Position numbers and translations under genes: made by a program
Shown here: positions 23,532 through 36,800 of the stretch, piece after piece
Layout: each line of letters starts with the position of its first letter
Numbering within the stretch: position 1 is the first letter of the stretch
The notes under the pieces: model-generated
Told to the model about the DNA's origin: nothing
The model's input: only the letters and a program-made list of their open reading frames with translations
The model's database searches: none
From: Endomychus coccineus
Taxonomy: Eukaryota; Arthropoda; Insecta; Coleoptera; Endomychidae
Direction: 5' to 3'
Assembly (NCBI GenBank): GCA_958510875.1
Contig: OY294072.1
Coordinates: 4,446,501 to 4,510,500 of the forward strand
DNA: 64,000 nt

Positions 23532-25500
23532 TCAACAATAATACTGGCCTTATTGAGTTGGTACCCAAGTTCCTAGAAAACTCACTAAAAATATGCGATT
23601 TTCGACCTAATCGAACATCAACTTTGAACCCGACAAGCTAAAATTGGCGACGGGTTCAAGCCCGGAAACTGGTCGAAATGTAATCATTGAACCTTTTAAA
23701 AGGTCGCGATAGCCCCAAACCGGGTCAAAAACTGTTTTAAAATAGTCAATTTTCGATAAATCGAATGACGTTCACGTGAGAAGGCCGTAGCACGCGAGTT
23801 GGAAGAGAGCAAAAGTTAGGAACATAGGAATTCTTTGCGAGGGCTTTTCGCGTACCGTTTTCGCTCCATGTAGTTGGATTTAGTCGGAATACGCACCCGA
23901 AAACCCTTCTTTTTTCCAAAAATTCCGTTTAAATAGGAAAATTCAATTAAAATAGGAACAGGTACTCTCAGGTCTCAGCTACGAGCTTCTGACGTGCCGA
24001 GTACCAAAGGGAATTTTCTAGCTACTAAAATATACCCGAAGCGAGTGAAAGCCAGCGGCCCATAGCAAAAAAGACTTCATTACGGCCGCACGGGCCACTA
24101 AACGGCCCCAAATTAACAAGATCGAGGTAAAATGTATAAACTCTAACTGACGCGTAGCGAGCTCCTCGAGGGATATGTCGAAATCATTTCGTTCGTAGCT
24201 TATTACATAGGACGTTTGGCCTTCATGCAATTGTGTTTTTATACAATTCGAACCTTTCAATTTCGTTAGGCCACGTGAAAATCCCGGAGCCAGAAGCGCT
24301 ATCGAGATCTGAATGTTTAAACTTTCGTATAAAATTGCGAAATTTCGCATTCTTAGAAACGTTAAATTAATTAATCTGACACAAGAGTTGGGGATATTTT
24401 TATTCAAATCGATATGATACCAATTTTTGGGCGGCCATATTAGGAAATTTTCTCGGAAATTTTTCAAAATCGAAAACTAGAGCCTGTACCTTCAATTAAA
24501 ATTCACCATTCGAAAGATCGTCATCGATAATGCAAAAAAATTATTATAGTCCAACATTTAACCCAAAAATGCCTCTAAATAGGTCAAATAAATTGATAAA
24601 GATTCGACGTCGTTTGAAGGTAACCTATGTAAGAATTACCTGATAATTTAAGAAAGCGACTGATTCCGGAGGTGTATGTATACTAAAACGATGTAGAAAT
24701 AATGTCAAGAGATCTTAAATAGCTATATACTGCTCAGAAATTTCCAAAATGGTCCATGGACGAAGGTATACTTCCGAGGGAAATATGTACATTTCCACAT
24801 CTATAGTTCATGTGGGGCTACTGAAACTATTTCTATCGTCGCAAAATGTTCGAGCGAACCTCTGTGGTCTCAGAGATAACCTCCTCTCATGTATTTAACC
24901 TCTGGAAAGCGTAAGTTGTGAACATCATGTTTCCATTCAAAAGTACTTGAATATGATACAACAAAGGAGCCCCATCTATTAAAAAACCTTCGGAAGGTAA
25001 GTTTAAACAATGTCCAACAATGATATTCATCATACTTTATTTCAGATTTGCATATATGAATTTTATTAACGTTTGGAACCTACAGATATATTCGTGCAGA
25101 AATTAAAGTACATAGGTATTGAAAGAATGACAAAACGATTAAGAAGAGTTCAATACATTTTCAAAGAATATATCAAGATATCTGTCATATTCTACAGTAA
25201 ACGTAGCAATTTTCAAGTAACGTAGTAGCACAAACATTGGATTCACTCATAATTAGTTCAAATTCATATTACAAGACTTTCAGACTACTCTAATAATGTT
25301 ACTGTAGATACAATAAAGATATTTTCATACATATGTGCATGGCTTATTGTTTTAGGAATATGAATTGTCATTTCACATGTTCAACGTTCAAACATCATTT
25401 TATGGATATTTTGTAAATTGTCATTTCACATGTTCAACTTAGACATAAGATTATATGATAGCATCTTTCTAGAATTCGATGCTAATTATGGTTAAATGAT
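23532..25500 (+). repeat. R repeat, copy R4 (5'-truncated, diverged)
   Basis: It begins inside the unit with ATACTGGCC...TTGGTACCCAAGTTCC and holds the minus-strand frame 24018-24467. It differs from R1 and R3 by more substitutions, and the AT-rich right half (24,600-25,500) is shortened. No gene is seen. Confidence 0.75.
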
Positions 25501-26636
25501 AAACGATTAGTTACAAACTAAATAAATCTGAAATGAATACTTTTACATACATAATATCCTAATGATATCAGTTTCCAACTATTTTAACATTCAATTCAAT
25601 ATATTTATCAATGAAATTCATAAATAATTATTAACAAGTTTAATGAATTTAAATAAACAATAACAATATTGATAATGAATTTAATTTTCAGTTAATCCAA
25701 ATATAATGTAATTTTGCTGCATACAGATAACATAAACGGTTTTCTATAATGTACCTTGCTCTGTTTACTTCAAATAGGTAGGTACTTTCGAAGAGATGTC
25801 TTTCATTCGAATAATTAATGAAGATGATACTTGATTAACATTGGTATAAGTAAGTATACATTTCAAGAAACTGTTGAAGTAACTATATGTAAATTCTTCC
25901 TTAAAGTGTCAATGATTTTTGAACAGGTTGATATTAGAGTGTGCCTCAATCAATGAACTATTAACATTTGTATTTTTTTTCCTACAAAGATGAATGAATA
26001 AGTACACAGTTCAAGTATTATTGGTAGTAAGTATATGTAGATTCTTCCTTAAAGCGCTGATGATTTTTGAACAAGTTGATCGAGGGCCTCTGTCAATGAA
26101 GTAAACAAATTTTTATTTTCTTTTGTACGAAGATCAGTGATTCACAGATATTTTAGTTTTGAAACAGTATAGTTGCAATATTTCAATTTGTTGGATGTAT
26201 ATTATTTAAGGAGCCAAGTAGTAGTAGAGCGACTATATTTTATAAGCATTTTCTTTTGCAACACTTGAAACTTCATCAATTGAATTATATATTAACCTAC
26301 AATTGGCAATAAAGTGACGTACGTTACAAATTCAAGAGTATTATAGAACTACACCTTCGACTGAAATTTCACTCGATTCTATATTATATTGTATATTCAA
26401 AAATGAATTTGATACCAGAAAGCATACATCAATTTATAACATTACGAAATATATCGGGAACGCTTCCAAGGGTTGAAATGTAGAGCATTAATATTAGAAA
26501 GAACTGATGTTTGCAAATACATGTACCTACCTATAACAAGAACTAAGATAGGACGAAAGATTAGGGGCTCCTACATTTTTATCATTACATATGTGATTGA
26601 ATATTCAAAACTTAGTACGTAGGTAACTCTACCAAA
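25501..26636. repeat. R-repeat upstream modules, partly duplicated; no gene
   Basis: The module with AACGGTTTTCTATAATGTACC (25,730) and a second one with TTTTGAACAAGTTGATCGAGG (26,060) lie head to tail. The ACTATATTTTATAAGCATTTTC block and an AAGTGACGTACGTTACA motif (26,310) follow. The rest, 26,390-26,636, is AT-rich with nothing recognisable. Confidence 0.55.
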
Positions 26637-26845
26637 CTTGCATTCATTCCTATAGGTATGTGACTATCTTTTTCAACAAACATATTTAATATACCTACTT
26701 CTGATGTTGTATGTAAAATGATTGAAACGTCAATAAAACTGAAAATAACATTTTTCAAATATGGTAAGTACATATCTGAATAACATCATTTTCCTACTAT
26801 TAACATTATCATTATTAATGAAAATCATAAATAAGTTGTAGTAAA

Positions 26846-26851
26846 TTTATT
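26846..26851 (-). promoter_or_regulatory. Polyadenylation signal of small gene, copy A
   Basis: AATAAA on the minus strand lies 35 nt past the stop codon of the three-exon gene. Copy B has the same signal at 45980-45985, about 51 nt past its stop. Confidence 0.6.
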
Positions 26852-26885
26852 TTTTTCAACAAAATAACAATCAAAAAAAATTAAA

Positions 26886-27459
26886 TTATATGTCGTCAAG
26901 AAGGATATCTTCTTCATCCATTCCTGTAAAGAAAATTATATTAATAATTTATAGAATAAAATTGAAAGGTATAAAAATATATAAACGTAGGTATGAATAG
27001 TAAAAAACATACTTTCTGGTGTTGGGGCCGAAGCCCCCCCTTCCTGGTCCGGAACTATTTCCGGAACCGGAAGGGTTACTTCCGGGACTGGGCGTCGTAC
27101 TTCCGGGGCCCCTCTGCCGTTCCTCGGTCGGCCCCGTCGGTTCTTACGCCGACCACCTCTTCCCCTAATCATGACATTTACTACTTTTTCCTGCAACAAC
27201 AAAAAATATCTATAAAATGATTTCATTTATATCAAACTACATTATGTATTCCAATAATCGTCAACATTCAATTTGTACAATGAAAAACTTGGAATGAAAT
27301 ATAATATATGTACGTATTTAATAATTCAATATTTTACGTTGATACAAAGTGTTTGTTACCTTCAATATTGAAAGAAAAAAGAAATTTACTTACAGTGTAA
27401 TTCGTTATATTCACTGTTCCTCCCGCATTGTGAACGAGCACCCGTCCGGCTCTTTCCAT
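26886..27459 (-). CDS. Small three-exon gene, copy A: GGTVNI/RG-rich/Pro-Glu protein, 93 aa
   Basis: Exons on the minus strand are 27459-27394 (66 nt), 27190-27013 (178 nt) and 26923-26886 (38 nt); they total 282 nt, a multiple of three ending in TAA. The introns are GTAAGT...TTGTTGTTGCAG (phase 0) and GTATGT...TTTACAG (phase 1). The protein starts M-E-R-A-G and has GGTVNITNY at residues 14-22. Next comes a strongly basic stretch RGRGGRRKNRRGRPRNGRG, then PEV/PVPE repeats including PEVTLPVPE, then the acidic tail MDEEDILLDDI. No family is recognised. The basic stretch suggests nucleic-acid binding (inference). Copy B at 46036-46844 keeps the same exon lengths (within one codon) and phases. 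An in-frame ATG at 27537 could lengthen the N-terminus, but copy B does not support it. It lies divergent to the Helitron gene. Confidence 0.75.
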
Positions 27460-27539
27460 TTTAGATAATAAATGATATAAAATGACATTACAGATTATAG
27501 CGTCTAAAAACAAAAGAGGAACGACCCATTTCAACACTT

Positions 27540-29640
27540 GATTTTCAATTACTCATAGATGTTTCACTAAATCAATGTAAATATAATTGAATGAAACCAA
27601 AAGTATTAATTATACTATTAAGTTATTATTTACATTTGAAACTAATATTTATATATATATTTATATTTTTTTTTCGCGCGATATAATTTCAAAAGTGAAA
27701 CATAGAATGACATGGATATGGTTTGTCTTTCCATCATAGAATAAATTCAATTTTTAAAATTCTACAATAATTGTACTTGAATTTGTTGAATGTTGAAACA
27801 AATTATACTGATCCATGATCCAGTTACGTATTATAACAAAATAATAATGAATAGTTTTCATATAAATTTCAATTTTCATTTATATATTATATGTTCTATG
27901 ATGTTATGTGTCATACACAGAAAGCAATACCGAGGGTATTCTGATATAATGAATTGTCAAATTATTTGATGACAATTGTTATTTGAATATGACGCTAAAA
28001 GTAATATCGCAAATTGTTAATTAAATATTGAATCAAAATACGCTACGCAAGATTTTAGCGAATATAATTATTGAGTTCTACTATCAAATCTACCGTAAGT
28101 ACTATTATATTACATATAATGATACTTGTACATAAGAGTGCTATAATTTTAAATGTGAAATAACAAAGTATACAATGAAATGGATATGGTTTGTTTTTTT
28201 TATCGTAGAATAAATTGAACATTTTACAATATTTGTACTTGAATTTGTTGAACGTTGAAACAAATCAGACTGAACCAGTTATGTATTATAACATAATAAT
28301 AATGAATCGATTTCCAATAAATTTCAAATTGAGTTTGTAAATTATATGTTCGATGGCTTTGTGTGTTCCACACATAAATTATATATTCTATAGTATGCTG
28401 TTCAGCGCACATAAAGCAGTACCATGCATAGAGATCATATATGAAGATATATGATCTCTATAGTACTATGGGTATTCTGATACGTCAAATTTTTTGACGC
28501 TATTGTTATATGAATATGACGCTATAAAATATTATTGTCTTGTGATAACATTTGTATACCAGACGCTTGAAGCAAGATCGGAAATTATTAATTGATTTTT
28601 AAATTGCTACGCAAAATTTTAGTTAATGTAATTATTGTGTTTGGCTATTAAATTGTCCGTAAGTACTATTATTTATATTACATATAATATTGATATTATA
28701 AACTGGGCTTAGAAATAAATATCAACCATAAAGTTGACATCATTATCGTTAATGTATCTAGAAGTAAGCATGATGTTGTAACGTTGCAAAACAAAATCAA
28801 ATTTAACAAACAACACTTTGTCTTACAGCTCTAAGCAATTGCTTTATTAGCTTCACCGTTCATTCAGCAATACTTGAAACTGATCAAATGGGGGTTCAGG
28901 AATTAATGATTTGTTGAATCGTAACCCCAGGTGCTTTCAATTGAAGAAATCACTTTCAACAAGTTACAGCACGTCGTTGTAACGAAATTACTTCATCCTT
29001 CATTTATTTATAATTTTCATACAATTAAATTTCTTATTTGTTTCGTTTTTTACTCTGGATCGCTACACAACAACCCAGTGGTGCTATATCAATAAAATAT
29101 CCTTTTATTAAATTCCCAGTAACTACTATATCTACTTCTTGAATAATTTTGTTTCAAATGTTTGATAACATTAATATTGAACTTGACAATTACAATTTTA
29201 ACAAACTTAAAATTTATTGGAGCATAACCATTGCTCCGCATATATGAAAGACACAACTAAAATAGCTATATCGTCTTGGTTTGAAAGTAAAATACTTTAG
29301 TACTGGCAAAACTTATCAGTATTAGCCCACTCCAAAGCTTTCATTATAAATATCTTGAAATAATAAATGATTTTTAGCCCACTCATACAACATCTGAACC
29401 TATTTTAAAGTGGGGTACACTTTGAATTCCTTATTCATTTCATTTTATCTTTCAGGTTAATTATTATCAAGTACTTTGTAGCTCCTTTGATTGTATGTAT
29501 CGATTGAATATCGAGCAAGCTATATACCTGAAGGTAAGTGTGGTGGTGTATACTGTTTTTTTTGAAACGTCCACACATACACATACAATAATACTTTGCT
29601 GTCTATATATTATCACTAAAATCCTTATTTCTGTTTCATA
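27540..29640. repeat. Divergent spacer, copy A, with tandem duplication
   Basis: This AT-rich spacer separates the small minus-strand gene from the Helitron gene. The stretch 27,670-28,125 (GACATGGATATGGTTTGT, then AATTTGTTGAATGTTGAAAC, then TTATATTACATATAATG) is repeated in diverged form at 28,140-28,700. Copy B has a single version (47,050-47,360). It probably contains the promoters of both flanking genes, but no element can be assigned with confidence. Confidence 0.55.
28428..28461. repeat. Perfect 15-bp hairpin with 4-nt loop
   Basis: ATAGAGATCATATAT at 28428-28442, loop GAAG, and its exact reverse complement at 28447-28461. It is absent at the matching place in copy B (about 47,190). 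Its role is unknown. Confidence 0.85.
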
Positions 29641-29970
29641 ATGCCGAGAAATTCAAGTTTAACAGTTATGAGACTAAGGAATTCACAGCAAAGTAATTCT
29701 GGAAGGAACGCAAATGGTAATTAATGGAGAACAATCCGTTTTGAATGATATAAACAATCGAGTATACATTTATAGATTCCACAAAGAATAATGAAACCGT
29801 AATACCAAAATTACGGTTGAGACATATAACTCAACCTGATGGTATGAAACTTTGGCAAATCATAAAAGATGCTGAAGCCACCAATGGAAGAAAGCGACAA
29901 AATGAAGATAAATCATTGGTTGTTGCTGTTGCTGGTCCTTCGAGAACACCAAATACCTCTTTGGTCTATG

Positions 29971-31558
29971 GTAAGTATAAACATTTCAAATTGTTGTAAA
30001 GAATATCAAATCAAATGAAACGGTTTCATTGGAATATATGTCATATTTTGGGTTGAATTCAAATAACCTCTATATATTACTATTTGATTTTTTCTGTTTT
30101 TCCAAGTCGTACCACTTATTTATGATCAAATTCATATTGAATGATTCGTGTACATTTATATTTGCAAGTTGCTCAAGGTTTTAGAACTATATCGATAATT
30201 CAAAATTAAGAAAGTTTTTCAGTCATAGATCTTCTTTTACCTACAGAATAAATGTATAGCCTTATTGTGATTTTCTATCAAAACTATTATGACCAAATCA
30301 GAGTGTCTATTCCGCCAAAATCCGATTTTTCAAATGTTGACCATTAAGATTACAAACATTCAAATATATTATTAATTTTCCAAAACAATTAATTGCAAAT
30401 CTTACATGTATAAATGAATTGTACAAACATGCATTCAAGTTATTCTGATAAACATATTACAACATTAACATAATGTGTGTATACTTATATTTCCAAGTTT
30501 CACACAGGAAATATATTCCAATTGATACAATATATTTTAAAGGCAATTTACAGTTGTTTTTCTAATAAGTTATGGAAAAATCTTCTATGAATACAGAGGT
30601 GACTGATTGATAATCTAAATGGTATTTTCAAATGGTTTTCTTTAAGCGTTATCAGTTTTTCGATTAAAATCCTTTACTACTAAATAAACTTCATAAGTTA
30701 CTTTTTGACCTTTCTGATATTAATTTTCTATATAAAAACTCCACACTCATTTATGATAATATTCAAAGTAAAATGTTTATTCATTTGAATTGAAAAAATC
30801 TATCAACATTTATATTTGTAGGTATTTTACACCATTCTCAATCAAACATTACAAAATTTTATTTCAAAAATATCACATTTTGTGCCATCTGATTTGAATT
30901 TAACGACTACTTTGCCCATTATTCTTATTCTCTTACACATAATTTGGAACAAATTTGTACCATAATTTCTTATCTTTTCTTCTCGTCACACAACATATAT
31001 AACAAGTCGCTATTTTCTGTCATATGACATGAAACACCACTGTCTATATACATTCGAATTAATGTAACATTACATTTCAACAAACTACAACAGAGAGTTT
31101 TCCAATAAGTTTCAGTTGTTTACTTTGTTTAAGTAATCTTCTATTGTATCAAACTTAACCAGTTATATTGAACAACACATGGTTCTATTAATGAATCATC
31201 GTTCACAATTAATAATTTTACATGTATAAATCAATTATTTTAGAAAGTTCAGTTCCAGGATGATGTCCATTATAATAGATGATTTTTATGTAAACAATTT
31301 CTTTATCACGTTTCGCAATAACGGTCAAATACAGAAAACATTTTAATTGGTAGAATAGAATTTAAAGGCAATTGATAATTGTTTTTTTTTAAATAACTTT
31401 TATAAAATCTTCTGGGATTAAAATATCAATGTTGACAAAGTAATCATTACAATACCTTACTATTATCGATTTGTATTTTTAAATTTTCCGATTTATATAC
31501 AAACATTAAACTTGATGTGCACATAAATCCAGTTTTTAATTTTTCTTTTCTAACGCAG
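29971..31558 (+). other. Intron 2 of Helitron gene A, no gene
   Basis: About 1.6 kb of AT-rich sequence between donor GTAAGTATAA and acceptor TCTAACGCAG. The last ~700 bp closely match intron 2 of copy B (50,920-51,622). No coding or RNA feature is seen. Confidence 0.6.
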
Positions 31559-31879
31559 ATACCACCTCCGATGACGAAATTCTCAACGTTAATCGATTGT
31601 GTATCACTCCAACCACTAAAGATAAAAGACCAATGAGAACCGGACCAGGCTTTAGACCTATCGTAAAGAAAGGCAAACCAGTCGCTGTTGCAGTAGAAAA
31701 TGAAAATAATGCTGCAGGTATGTCCTTTTCAACTTTTCTATTGAAAAATGATATTATTTCTATATTTTCGTTATTAAACTGAATTTGAGGGAAATATTCT
31801 TTGAAAAACATTCAAATGGATTGGTAATTTTAAAATATTGATAAACCCATAACACAAAAACTAGAGTACCCTCAAATAG

Positions 31880-33805
31880 CCTATTTTTGAGTCCTATTAC
31901 TGAAACTGAAATTAAGTTTGAAATAAATAATCTAACAAAAAATAAATCAAACGGATTAGATAATATGAATATAGAATTAATACAGAAACATGAACATCAC
32001 TTTGTACCAATATTATTGACCCACATTATCAATTTCATTTTGACTACAGGGATATTTCCTCAGGAATTTAAAGTTTAGTCACACCAGTATACAAATCTGG
32101 AGATAAACAAAAACTCACTAACTATAGACCTATATCAGTAATCTCAAATTTCTCAAAGACAATAGAACATATTATTAAACATAAACTAATGACATATTTA
32201 GAAAATAACAACTTATTATCAACAAACCAATTTGGTTTTAGAGAAAATACATCTACTGAGAACGCTATACACCTTTTAACAAATGAGATATATGACAGCC
32301 TAGATAAAGGAGAGCACTGTGCTGTAGTTTTTCTTGATCTAGCTAAGGCATTCGATATTGTAAGCCATGAAATACTACTAAAAAAATGGATAATATGGGT
32401 ATTAGAGGCCATTACAATCACTTATTCAGATCATATTTGACGATAGAACACAACAAGTCAAAATCAATAACTCTTTAAGCTCAGAATTGACAATTAGCTG
32501 TAGCATTCAACAAGGAACTGTCTTGGGCCCTGTTCTATTTTTAATCTACATAAACGATCTATTAAAACTTAATCTAGACTGTCTCATAATCTCATTCGCA
32601 GACGACACAGTTATATTTCTCAGAGCCACAAATTGGGATACAATAAGGACAAATATAGAAACAGCGATGAAAAGGGTACAACAATGGTTAATAAAAAACG
32701 TTTTAACTTTAAATCTTCATAAAACTCATTGGTTACCCTTTTCTTCATATAAAAGCGGACTGCCAGAGTATAAAAGTATAACATTTCATAACTGGAACTG
32801 CAAATATACCGAAAACTGTGAATGTACAATTAAAATAGAATTCTCTGAGAGAAGACAAAATATTTCGGTATTGAATTAGACAATCATTTAAAATGGAACT
32901 TTCACATTGACATGTTGCTAAAAAAACTAAGGAAACTGTTTAATGTATTTCGAGAACTGAGAACTTTCTTAGCTCTACCAGATTCAAAAATGGTATATTT
33001 TGCCTTTGCCCAATCGATACTCCAGTACTGCATAATAGGATGGGATGGAGCATATAGTACCATTATGGATACTCTCAGTAGAACCCAAAATCAATTACTG
33101 AAAATAATACTTCGTAATCCATGGCGTTTTAGTACAAAATATCTATATAAAATTGCAAACCTGTGTAATATTGAACAACTATGTACTAAAACAATTCTAA
33201 TATACATCCACAAAAATTCTAGACAACATATATCTCATATATACAGTACCCGTAAAAACTGTAGACTAGATCTTACTATCCCAATAGCAAAGAAGACGAT
33301 AGGACAGCGATGTAGCGCATATCTAGGACCAAGATTCTATAACTTATTACCTGATTGGTTAAGAACCCATAGTAGTATAACAACCGTTAATAACAAAAAA
33401 AATAATTATTTATTTACATCTGACATTATAAAATATCTACTATATTTGTCTTAACATACAAGTACTATTACATGCCTCTAAAAATATCATTATTTCAACG
33501 TGATTCATACCCTCGCAACCAAATAAATATTGTAATATGTATATATAAGTTTAAACACTGCATTATACTATATCATATACGCACTCCAAATTGTAACAAC
33601 AACATTTATGCCCAAGCATTGCTTATATAAATATTGTTGCAAAAAGGTTCTTGCATTCACATTATACTTCCTTCTAAACAATTCTATATAAACTTAGTAT
33701 AGTATATAACATAAATACATAATATATGAATCTATGAATGTATATAAGAATGAATATAAACCCATATTCAATTTGTAATTATTGGAGAAATAAAATTTGA
33801 TTTGA
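31880..33805 (+). pseudogene. Jockey-like LINE d nested in intron 3 of Helitron A
   Basis: The LINE starts in the linker/RT N-terminus (ITETEIKFEINNLTKNKSNGLDN, read in part at 31,887-32,078). It continues with RT motifs: FGFRENTSTENAIHLL, FLDLAKAFDIVSH (32,330), IQQGTVLGPVLFLIYINDL (32,505) and the catalytic SFADD (32,595). The C-terminal block with YLGPRFYNLLPDWL is at 32,912-33,454. Several frameshifts separate ORFs 31887-32078, 32189-32440, 32487-32879 and 32912-33454. Its 3' end is AATAAAATTTGATTTGATTTG, ending 14 bp before the exon 4 acceptor. It is 5'-truncated and dead. The same insertion is present in copy B, so it predates the copying of this Helitron. Confidence 0.85.
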
Positions 33806-36800
33806 TTTGACTTTTCAGAGGCAACAGCAGACGTACAAGAACCAATTGTACAAGAGCTAACGGCCGAAGAGCAAAGGCTTATATACGAGGCTCAACAATT
33901 GATTGTTTTAGACGACCGATTAGAGTTTAGACGTAGAAATATGCCCAATCAAATGAACACCTATCTAATCGCTTATTCGGACGATGTTCATCGACATGAT
34001 TTGGGACCTTGTGAATTCACCTGTCCCCATTGCGAAGCTATGCATTTCCAGGCTGAACAAAATGCAAACGGCCTCTACAAAGACTGCTGTGAATTGGATA
34101 AAAAGTACAACTCGACGTGCAAGAAGATGTACCGGCACGTCTATTGGAACTGTATACCGCAAACGAAGAAGAGGCCCGACATTTTCGACAGCGAAGTATA
34201 GCGTACAATAACGCTCTATGTTTTGCCAGTGTATGCGTAAGCGAAATACACAATCCGAATTTCCTTGGAGCCACAGGTTTTTATAAAATTCAAGGTCAAT
34301 TTGTACATTACATACATCATATAGATCCGATAAGAGGACGTGGTCCATATCGTACACATAATCCAGGTCGTTTGTATTTTTTAGATGCCAATACGGCTTT
34401 CAACGAGCGAGTCAATCGCAACTGCAGACCGGCACTGTTGCAGCAATTGGAAACTCTTATTAGAAATGTTAATCCTTTCGCACAAGCTTACAGCAATCTC
34501 CGAGAAGTTGCGGCAAACCACCACACTGTTACGTTACGTTTGCTCCAAACACGGAATCGACATATAAACCCACCTCTCATAAACGAGGTGGCCGTTATTT
34601 TTGAAGGTAATTATTTAGGTGCCATCGATAATTACGAACTGAGAGTGTACGCCCGAGAAGGTCAGAGAATTATCCCCCGGCCCATCTCTATTCTCAACAG
34701 CCACTGCGGTCCTCTATGTTACCCGTTGTTGTTTGCTCACGGCGAGCCAGGTTACGCTTGCAACGTTCCACACACCAGAGGACCCGGTGAAGTGAGTATG
34801 CGAGAGTATTACCTTTACAGGAAAAATTTCAGATCGAACGAGCGAAATAATCAACGCCGTCGCCTGAACGTCTACATAGACTGTGGTCGATTGTCCCACA
34901 AGCTGATCGTCGACGCTTACGTAAAAATAGAAAGCGAACGTATGGGTTTTATACTTAGAAATCAACATTTGCTGCGGGGTGCAGGTTTCAACGACATGGA
35001 GGATTATCTCAACGTGCAAGCGAACGAGCGAGATTTACCTCTAGGTCGTGTTATTATACTACCTTCTACGTTTCAGGGATCGCCACGAAACTGCCTTCAA
35101 AACTACCAGGACGCCATAGCCATCCTGGCGAAATTCGGCAAACCCGACATGTTTATCACGTTCACGTGTAATCCGCAATGACCCGAGATTAGAGAAAATC
35201 TACACGCTGGACAATAATCTGGCGACCGTCCCGATCTCATAAATAGAGTGTTTCACTTGAAATTGAAGGAATTTTTACTGGACATCAACAGGCGACACGT
35301 GTTCGGTGTCACAACCGCCTTCCTGTACGTGATCGAATTCCAAAAAAGAGGTTTACCCCATGCACACTTCCTGATGTGGTTGCGAGAACAAGACAAGTTC
35401 AGAGAACCTGAAGACGTAGATCTATTCGTATGTTCCGAAAGTCCACATCCACAACACGAACGAGAACTATACGAAAAGGTTAGCGATGACATAGATTTTC
35501 CACACTAAGTTGAAAATTTCAAACGAATTTTTCGTTTCAGGTCCAACGACAAATGATTCACGGTCCCTGTTTCCCTCTCAACGAACACGCATTGTGTAGA
35601 GGTGAGGACGGCCAGTGTACGAAGAAATTTCCCAAAGAATTTTGCGAACAAACAACGTTCGTCGAAAATGGCTATCCACAATACCGTAGAAGAAACGACG
35701 GTAGAACGATTCGGAAGGCTCGAGCGGTACTAGACAATCGTTACGTAGTACCGTACAATAAACATCTATTGAACAAATACGACTCCCACATTAACGTCGA
35801 AATATGTTCGTCACTTAGAAGTTTGAAATACATCTTCAAGTATGTGTATAAAGGTTATGATAGCGTACGCGTTCAATTGCGTCATGAAAATATGGACGAC
35901 GGTGAGTTATCTTTCTTATCCCATAATCGATTCATTAATTTTTTAATTCGATTACAGGTGGTGAAGCTTTGGTACAAAACGAAGTTGAAACGTACATAGA
36001 CGAAAGATACGTTTCGGTAAACGAGGCGGATTGGCGAATTAACGCTTTTTCGATGCACGAAAAAAGTCATGCCATCTACAGATTGGACGTGCACCTGCGA
36101 AACCAGCAATATATCTATTTCCGTCAAGGTGACGAAGAAGCGGCTGCAAATCAAGCCAGACAAAGGAACACAACCTTAACGGCATGGTTACAATTGAACG
36201 AAAACGATCATCATGCCAGACAGTTCCTTTACCAAGAAATTCCACTGCATTACGTCTTCGATAAGACTCATCACAGATGGACACAAAGGCTACGAGGTGC
36301 CGACAAGATCATTCCCAGAATGTACAACGTATCTCCAAGAAACAAAGAGACGTTTTATCTACGTATGTTGCTGTTACATGTACGTGGTGCTACATCATTT
36401 GCCGACATCAGAACGGTAAGAAATTCGGCGATTTTACGTTCGATTCGTTAGTAACAAATATTTTTCTCATTCTCCAACAGGTTAATGACATAGTTTACAA
36501 CACGTTCGAGGCGGCATGTAGAGCACGCAACATACTACAAGATAACGACGAATATCGTCGTTGTTTAGAAGAAGCCAGACACCAACAAATGCCCAGGCAG
36601 ATGAGAGTCATGTTTGCGATGATGCTGTTAAACTGCAACTTGACCAACGCAAACCAGTTATGGCAACAATTCAAATCGTACATTCACGAAGACCATACAC
36701 GGCGCGGCGATAATGCCAACACGGCCAAAATAAAAGCGCTCAGACATATTATGACGATCTTACGAGCGAACGACAGACACATAGAAGAGTTCGAAATCGT

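Noticed and set aside
26993..27220. Plus-strand 75-codon ORF rich in Pro/Ser/Arg
   Set aside because: It is the antisense shadow of exon 2 of the small minus-strand gene and is not kept in copy B.
27334..27537. Longer N-terminus of the small gene starting at ATG 27537 with a hydrophobic segment (possible signal peptide)
   Set aside because: Copy B has no matching hydrophobic start; only the part from M-[E/D]-R-A-G is shared.
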